Of a stretch of DNA of 64,000 bases, positions 59,172-64,000 are shown piece by piece (the first letter of the stretch is position 1; the number at the start of each line of letters is the position of its first letter). Both the position numbers and the translations under genes were made by a program. The stretch covers positions 1 through 64,000 of the forward strand of contig NZ_ML703306.1 of NCBI RefSeq assembly GCF_008520305.1, read 5' to 3'. Under the pieces are notes generated by a model, which was not told where the DNA came from, did not search any database, and saw nothing but the letters and a program-made list of their open reading frames with translations. This stretch comes from Mesorhizobium sp. SARCC-RB16n. GTDB lineage: Bacteria; Pseudomonadota; Alphaproteobacteria; Rhizobiales; Rhizobiaceae.

Positions 59172-59876
59172 ATGTCGCCAGTCATGTCTAGCAGGTTCCT
59201 CGCACTGTCCGGCCTCGCCGCGCTGGCGCTCGCCGGCTCGCTCGCCGGCGCCGTCGCCCAGCCACTCACCGTGGTCGAGCTTTTCACCAGCCAGGGCTGT
59301 TCGTCCTGCCCGCCGGCCAATGCCAACCTCATCAAGGTCAAGGACCGGCCCGGCGTGCTGGCGCTGTCCTTCAACGTCACCTACTGGGACTATCTCGGCT
59401 GGAAGGACACGTTCGGAAAGCAGGAATTCACCCAGCGCCAGGTTTCCTACGAGCCGCAGCTCGGCCATGACGGGCCGTTCACGCCGCAGGTGGTGGTCAA
59501 CGGCCATGCCGATGTCGTCGGCGCCGCACCCGGCCAGATCGAACATCTGATCGCCGCCACGGGCAAGACCGGCGGCCCGTCGCTGTCGCTCGAGGGCGGC
59601 AAGGTCGCGATCGGCGCCGGCTCGGCGCCGGGCGGCCACGCCGATGTCTGGCTGGTGCGCTACACCAAGGGCGTCGTCGAGGTGCCGGTGGCGCGCGGCG
59701 AAAACACCGGCCGCACCTTGCCGCACGCCAATGTCGTGCATGCACTGACAAAACTCGGCAGCTGGACCGGCGAGGCCAAGACGCTTGGCCTGCCGGCGGC
59801 CTCGGGCGGCCTCAGCACCGCCGTGCTGGTGCAGTCGCCCGGCGGCGGGCCGATCCTGGCCGCCGCCGCCAACTAA
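59172..59876 (+). CDS. DUF1223 family thioredoxin-fold secreted protein
   Basis: A 234-residue protein with a signal peptide (about 1-30, ending GAVAQ). The core has ELFTSQGCSSCPPANANL, a thioredoxin-fold CxxC (CSSC), and YWDYLGWKDTFGKQEFTQRQ, which is diagnostic for DUF1223. GQIEHLIAATGKTG follows. Likely a periplasmic thiol protein; its partner is unknown. Confidence 0.9.
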   Translation: MSPVMSSRFLALSGLAALALAGSLAGAVAQPLTVVELFTSQGCSSCPPANANLIKVKDRPGVLALSFNVTYWDYLGWKDTFGKQEFTQRQVSYEPQLGHDGPFTPQVVVNGHADVVGAAPGQIEHLIAATGKTGGPSLSLEGGKVAIGAGSAPGGHADVWLVRYTKGVVEVPVARGENTGRTLPHANVVHALTKLGSWTGEAKTLGLPAASGGLSTAVLVQSPGGGPILAAAAN

Positions 59877-60045
59877 TGCATGTCGCCCAAAAGTGACCTC
59901 GGTTTTGCGACGACGACATGCATCAAGCAGCAATCACGTTCAGGCGCAGATTTGCCAAGCAGAAATTTGCCCCGCCGCATGGGCAGCGGTGCAAGAGCCC
60001 GGCCGCCCAAAAGGGCGTGCCACCAACCCCACAAGGAAACCTATC

Positions 60046-60342
60046 ATGACCAATTTCTCCCGCCTGACGCTGCCTGCGCTCGCTTTGGCCCTCTGCTCGA
60101 CCGCGCTGTTTGCCGGCGGCATCGCGCGCGCCGACGACGCCACCAATGCGATGAAGCCCGCCGCCAACGCGATGGCGCCGGCAGCGGATGCCATGAAGCC
60201 GGCAACCGAGGCGATGAAGCCGGCGGACCCGATGGCCACCAACGCCATGAAGCCCGCTACGGATGCCATGAAGCCCGCCACGGATGCGATGAAACCGGCG
60301 ACCGATGCCATGAAGCCGGCAACGGATGCCACGGCCAATTGA
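60046..60342 (+). CDS. Secreted MKPAT-repeat (MXKDX-like) protein
   Basis: A 98-residue precursor with a signal peptide (about 1-29, ending GIARA). The mature part is a heptad array of AMKPATD/AMKPAAN units, about ten in tandem with small variations. Short tandem repeats of this kind are known as MXKDX-type repeat proteins. The repeat unit of 21 bases invites slippage and length variation. An AAGGAAAC site precedes ATG 60046. No function known. Confidence 0.78.
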   Translation: MTNFSRLTLPALALALCSTALFAGGIARADDATNAMKPAANAMAPAADAMKPATEAMKPADPMATNAMKPATDAMKPATDAMKPATDAMKPATDATAN

Positions 60343-60506
60343 GATTGGTGCGGGGCCTTCTGTCCCTGGCGGGCTCCCTGTCCAGCCGGGGACAGTTGCC
60401 GGAGCAACCCCGGGAAAGGCTTGAGGTCCGGGGGCGCACGCGAATGTGAGCCTCCGCCGCAACTCACGCATCGCGCCACCGTAGCTGATCCAATAGACTG
60501 ATCCCA

Positions 60507-61256
60507 ATGGAAGCCATGAGGAGTGCAACCATGACCAATATCAACAACCGTTCGATGGGCGTTGTCCGGGGTGCGCTCGCCGCACTCGCCCTTGCCGTCG
60601 CGGGCGCAGCCTTCTGGCTGACGCCGGCAATATCCGCCGAGGACGCGGTGAAGATCCCGCCGCCGGCGGTGGACGAAAAGGCAGCCTCGGGCAGCGAAAA
60701 GGCGATCTTCGCCGGCGGCTGCTTCTGGGGCGTGCAGGGCGTGTTCCAGCACGTCAAGGGTGTCAGCAAGGCGGTGTCCGGCTACACCGGCGGATCAAAG
60801 GAGAACGCCGTCTACGAGACGGTCGGCACAGGCCGCACCGGCCACGCGGAATCCGTCGAGATCACCTATGATCCGTCCAAGGTCACCTATGGCCAGCTGC
60901 TGCAGGTCTATTTCTCGGTCGCCCACAATCCGACCCAGCTCAACTACCAAGGGCCGGACTCGGGCACCCAGTACCGCTCGACGATCTTTGCCGAAAACGA
61001 CGCGCAGAAGAAGATCGCGCAGAGCTACATCGCCCAGCTCGACAAGGCCAAGGTGTTTTCCGGACCCATCGTCACCACGCTGGAGACCGGCAAGACCTTC
61101 TACCCGGCCGAGAACTACCACCAGGATTTCCTGACGCTGAACCCGACCTATCCCTACATCGCCTACAACGACCTGCCCAAGGTGGCGAATTTGAAGGCGC
61201 TGTTCCCGGCGCTCTACAGCGAAAAGCCGGTGCTGGTGCTGTCGGCTTCGAACTGA
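60507..61256 (+). CDS. msrA: Peptide-methionine (S)-S-oxide reductase, exported
   Basis: A 249-residue enzyme that reduces methionine-S-sulfoxide. The catalytic motif FAGGCFWGVQGVFQ holds the active Cys; TGRTGHAESVEITYDPSKV and YRSTIFAENDAQKKIAQ are family signatures. An N-terminal signal or anchor (residues about 17-40, ALAALALAVAGAAFWLTPAI) places it in the periplasm. ATG 60507 or ATG 60531. No MsrB is adjacent. Confidence 0.94.
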   Translation: MEAMRSATMTNINNRSMGVVRGALAALALAVAGAAFWLTPAISAEDAVKIPPPAVDEKAASGSEKAIFAGGCFWGVQGVFQHVKGVSKAVSGYTGGSKENAVYETVGTGRTGHAESVEITYDPSKVTYGQLLQVYFSVAHNPTQLNYQGPDSGTQYRSTIFAENDAQKKIAQSYIAQLDKAKVFSGPIVTTLETGKTFYPAENYHQDFLTLNPTYPYIAYNDLPKVANLKALFPALYSEKPVLVLSASN

Positions 61257-61351
61257 CGTTGCCGCGACGTCCGGGGGCGAGTGTCCCCGAGACCAATCGT
61301 CTCCGGCCCGCCCCCGCCTGGGTGGGCAATGGATGCGTTGGCGAAGGCCGG

Positions 61352-61858
61352 CTACATGCCGTCGGCCTTCATGGCATCGCACGACACGTCAGGGTTCATG
61401 TCGGCAAAGGTCCCGGTAGGGTTCTTCTTCCACGCCCAGACATGCAGTTCGTAGAAAGCCCCCAAGCCGTAGCGGTTGGGAGCGCTGTTGAAATTGAACA
61501 GCTGCCCTCCCAGCGAGGCCGGGCCTTTCGAGGTGATGTATTCGACGGCAACAAGCCTGAGCTTGCCATCGGCCATCGGCTCGTACATCACCGCCTCCGG
61601 CTTGGCGAGATCGACGTCATCGTCTTTCAGATAGGCGGCATTGACGTAGTGGATGCCCATGGCACCGCCGGTGATGCCGCTGGCGCAAGGGATCGGCGCA
61701 TAGCCTTCGGCGATGGCCATCGCCACATTTTCGAAGCGGCCATTGGCTGCCCGCACCTTCTCGTCCAGCGCGCCGGTATCATGGGCATTCGCCGCCGTGG
61801 CCGCGATCGACAGGATCGACAGGTTGATGAGATGTTTGGTCCATAGATGGATGTTCAT
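61352..61858 (-). CDS. Conserved secreted hypothetical protein
   Basis: A 168-residue protein with a signal peptide (about 1-26, ending TAANA). The mature part has GYAPIPCASGITGGAMGIHY and AFYELHVWAWKKNPTGTFAD, well-ordered and likely a beta-rich fold. Two Cys, one near CASG and one near VSCDAM, may pair. No family name can be given. ATG 61858 starts the signal peptide. Confidence 0.82.
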   Translation of the reverse strand: MNIHLWTKHLINLSILSIAATAANAHDTGALDEKVRAANGRFENVAMAIAEGYAPIPCASGITGGAMGIHYVNAAYLKDDDVDLAKPEAVMYEPMADGKLRLVAVEYITSKGPASLGGQLFNFNSAPNRYGLGAFYELHVWAWKKNPTGTFADMNPDVSCDAMKADGM

Positions 61859-61934
61859 ATTCTTTCCTCGTTTTTGATGTGCGCCGGAGCAGTCGCTCCC
61901 CCGCGCGAAGCCAGATGTCCGGATGTATCGGTGG

Positions 61935-62147
61935 TTAGAACCGGGTGAAGTCCCAGTAGTGGGGCAGCTCTTCGCGCTCCGGCAATCCGATGTCGCGTCT
62001 CAGATAGTCGCCTTCCGGTGGCCGATGCCTGCCCGCCAATTGTGCGGGAAGCGCCGACACGATCCGCCACAGGCGGCGGGGCAGGCCCCACGCCCGGCGG
62101 CCATCTCCCATGGCAGGAACCGTGTCGCTGGCTGGCATGTCGGACAT
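61935..62147 (-). CDS. Small DUF1127-like protein
   Basis: A 70-residue protein. The C-terminal half (RPPEGDYLRRDIGLPERE) resembles the LxRDIGL motif of DUF1127 proteins; the N-terminal half is basic and helical. Its start is ATG 62147; longer frames overlap the neighbouring DUF4242 gene. Function unknown. Confidence 0.6.
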   Translation of the reverse strand: MSDMPASDTVPAMGDGRRAWGLPRRLWRIVSALPAQLAGRHRPPEGDYLRRDIGLPEREELPHYWDFTRF

Positions 62148-62175
62148 GTCGCCGTTGCGCTGGGCGATCGGACTT

Positions 62176-62451
62176 TCATGGGCGGTAAAAGTAAGGGTCA
62201 AGAACCCGTACCTCCGTGATCTTGTCGACAGGCAGGGAGTTCTTCTGGGCAGTGCTGCGGATCGCCTCCGGCGAAGGCGCGTCATAGATGCAGAAGCTTT
62301 GCTTCTTGTCGGGCGACACGAAGGACTGCACCCAGGTGACACCCTTCTCCGCATTGCGCATGATCACGCCGGCAAGGGCTTCGGCGCCGGCATCGTTCAT
62401 CGGCACGCTGAGACCGGCAGGAAATGTACGTTCAACCACGTAACGGGGCAT
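62176..62451 (-). CDS. DUF4242 family protein
   Basis: A 91-residue ferredoxin-like-fold protein. MPRYVVERTFPAGL starts the family, GVTWVQSFVSPDKKQSFCIY is the central motif with one Cys, and DAPSPEAIRSTAQKNSLP follows. It lies 28 bases upstream of the DUF1127-like gene on the same strand. Function unknown. Confidence 0.88.
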   Translation of the reverse strand: MPRYVVERTFPAGLSVPMNDAGAEALAGVIMRNAEKGVTWVQSFVSPDKKQSFCIYDAPSPEAIRSTAQKNSLPVDKITEVRVLDPYFYRP

Positions 62452-62661
62452 ATCGAGGTTACCTTTTCCGTTGGACGCGCTCGAATTGAGCGCGGCTGGA
62501 CATGACCACGCCCCTGAAGGGCGCGCATCGGAACCTTTCCCTATGTTTGACGGGACGATTCCCCATGTTAACGGCGTTTAGTCCAGGAGCCACAAAGCAG
62601 ATACCGAGCCCGGCTACCCTGGTGTCGAGCTGGGGTGCTTCGGCCGCAGCCACATGAGCCA

Positions 62662-64000
62662 ATGACCATGCTTCTGGAACGGCAGACACAGCTGGCGCAA
62701 TTGGACGGCTTGCTGGTACAGGCCGAGCGCGGCCGCGGTCACGTGGCGGCGTTGTCGGGCGAAGCGGGAGCCGGCAAGTCGGCGCTTGTCGAGGCCTTCA
62801 TCGGCGAAGCCGGCGCGCGTGCGCGCATCTTTCGCAGTGCCTGCGAAGACCTGTCGATTCCCGATCCTCTCGGGCCGCTTTACGATCTTGCGCGCGAGGC
62901 GCAATGGGCTATGCCGCAGGCGGTCGACGCGCGGCGGGGAGAGCGGCTGCCGCTGTTTTCCGACGCATTGGATGTCTTCGAGGCAAGAACGGGCGCGACG
63001 CTTCTGGTGATCGAGGACCTGCACTGGGCCGATGACGCGACGCTCGACTTCGTTCGCTTTCTCGGCCGCCGCATCGCCAACACCCACATCCTGCTGCTGT
63101 TGACGGCGCGCACGGACCGCAGTGAGGGGCAGATGCGCGTGCGTCGCGCGCTGGGCGAAATCCCAGCCGGCAGCGTTGCACGCATCGACGTGCCGCTTTT
63201 GAGCGAAGCGGCGGTGCTGTCGCTTGCCGGTGCCGCCGGTCGAGACGGCGATGCCATCTACCGGGCGACCGCCGGCAACGCCTTTTTCGTCACCGAACTG
63301 TTGAGCTGCGAATGCGAAACGGCGTTGCCGGCCAGTGTGCGCGACGCGGTGCTCGCGCGCGCCGAACGTCTGTCGGCTGGTGCCCGTTCGATGCTCGACG
63401 CCGTCTCGGTATTTCCCAGGCGTGCCGACGCCTGGGCGCTGGCGGGCCTGTGCGGCGTGGCCAGTGCCGGCCAGCTGGCGGAATGTGTCTCCAATGGTTT
63501 GCTGGACGATCTGGGCGACGCTTATGCGTTTCGCCACGAGATCGCCCGTCGCGCCATCGAGACGATGCTGACGAGCAGCCACCGGCGCGCGTTCAACCAG
63601 CGCGCTTTGTCGGCGCTGCTCGAAAGGAGCGACATCGCCACCGCGCGGCTGGTCCATCACGCGGTGGAGGCGCACAATCTGGAGACGGTGCGTGAACTGG
63701 CCCCGGTCGCCGCCCGCGAGGCTTCCCGCGTTGGCGCCCACCGTGACGCCGCCGGGTATTATGAGGTCGCCTTGCGCCAGGCCGACACCTTGCCGGCGCA
63801 AGAGCGCGCCGGGCTTTACGAGCAGTATGCCTTCGAGTGCCATTTGATCGCGCGCATCGACGAGGCCATCAAGGCGCAGGAGCAGGCGCGCGCACTGCAG
63901 CAGGCACTCGGCAACAGGCTGAAGGAAGGCGACAGCCTCAGATGGCTCTCACGCTTCGCCTATCTCCTGGGCGACCGACAGGCCGCCGACCGGTTCGGCG
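62662..64000 (+). CDS. AAA ATPase, MalT/LuxR-type large regulator (partial, runs off the window)
   Basis: An open frame from ATG 62662 to the window end (446 codons, no stop). It starts MTMLLERQTQLAQLDGLLVQ. The Walker A is SGEAGAGKSALVEAF, Walker B LLVIEDLHWADDATLDFV, followed by LLLLTARTDRSEGQ. This order fits STAND-type transcription factors that end in a LuxR helix-turn-helix; that C-terminus would lie beyond 64000. A shorter start at ATG 62668 is possible. Confidence 0.85.
   Translation, partial: MTMLLERQTQLAQLDGLLVQAERGRGHVAALSGEAGAGKSALVEAFIGEAGARARIFRSACEDLSIPDPLGPLYDLAREAQWAMPQAVDARRGERLPLFSDALDVFEARTGATLLVIEDLHWADDATLDFVRFLGRRIANTHILLLLTARTDRSEGQMRVRRALGEIPAGSVARIDVPLLSEAAVLSLAGAAGRDGDAIYRATAGNAFFVTELLSCECETALPASVRDAVLARAERLSAGARSMLDAVSVFPRRADAWALAGLCGVASAGQLAECVSNGLLDDLGDAYAFRHEIARRAIETMLTSSHRRAFNQRALSALLERSDIATARLVHHAVEAHNLETVRELAPVAAREASRVGAHRDAAGYYEVALRQADTLPAQERAGLYEQYAFECHLIARIDEAIKAQEQARALQQALGNRLKEGDSLRWLSRFAYLLGDRQAADRFG

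Noticed and set aside
62614-63843. 409-residue frame on the minus strand at the right end
   Set aside because: The plus-strand frame has Walker A and Walker B motifs and stays open to the window end.

Overview
The window is a high-GC alphaproteobacterial chromosome segment. Gene content, gene order and intergenic repeat families fit the Rhizobiales, most likely Mesorhizobium or a close relative. This is inferred from sequence features alone; no database search was run. The core is the chromosomal origin neighbourhood: holA, parB-parA-rsmG-mnmG, a cluster of parS sites, mnmE, rho-hemJ-hemE, an origin-like hemE/PPSR intergenic region with DnaA boxes and an AT-rich stretch, then PPSR-maf-aroE-coaE-dnaQ.

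Left flank (1-13 kb): a RidA/amidohydrolase pair whose amidohydrolase carries an apparent one-base frameshift, an OmpR-type two-component system, a lysine-6-dehydrogenase-like gene divergent from an Lrp regulator, and a complete branched-chain 2-oxoacid dehydrogenase operon (bkdA1-bkdA2-bkdB-lpdV). Between holA and parB lies a two-gene insert (DUF1326/DUF2182), bracketed by the real holA 3' end and a diverged second copy of it.

Right of dnaQ (32-49 kb): an uncharacterised catabolic cluster (alpha/beta hydrolase, isochorismatase-like hydrolase, DddP-like M24 protein, GlxA-type regulator), reverse transsulfuration (CBS and a gamma-family PLP enzyme), PHB depolymerase, a transglutaminase-like protease, then XRE-Smr-MltA-Tim44 facing away from FxsA-SecB. 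In related rhizobia, as I recall, secB lies next to dnaQ, so this block may have been inverted.

Right end (49-64 kb): an orphan Tat-type solute-binding protein, a 31-residue RiPP-like precursor gene, a debris zone with a duplicated gene fragment, and a markedly AT-rich SIR2-STAND gene, probably an antiphage NADase/NTPase. Its SIR2 glycine motif is separated from the only good start codon by an apparent -1 frameshift. After that come lepA, a TadG-like protein, DUF1223, an MKPAT-repeat protein, msrA, small conserved proteins and a truncated MalT/LuxR-like ATPase.

Three intergenic repeat families (RIME/REP-like palindromic mosaics) recur through the window. One appears to have contributed the C-terminus of a thioredoxin-domain protein. 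I saw no rRNA, tRNA, CRISPR array, transposase or integrase.
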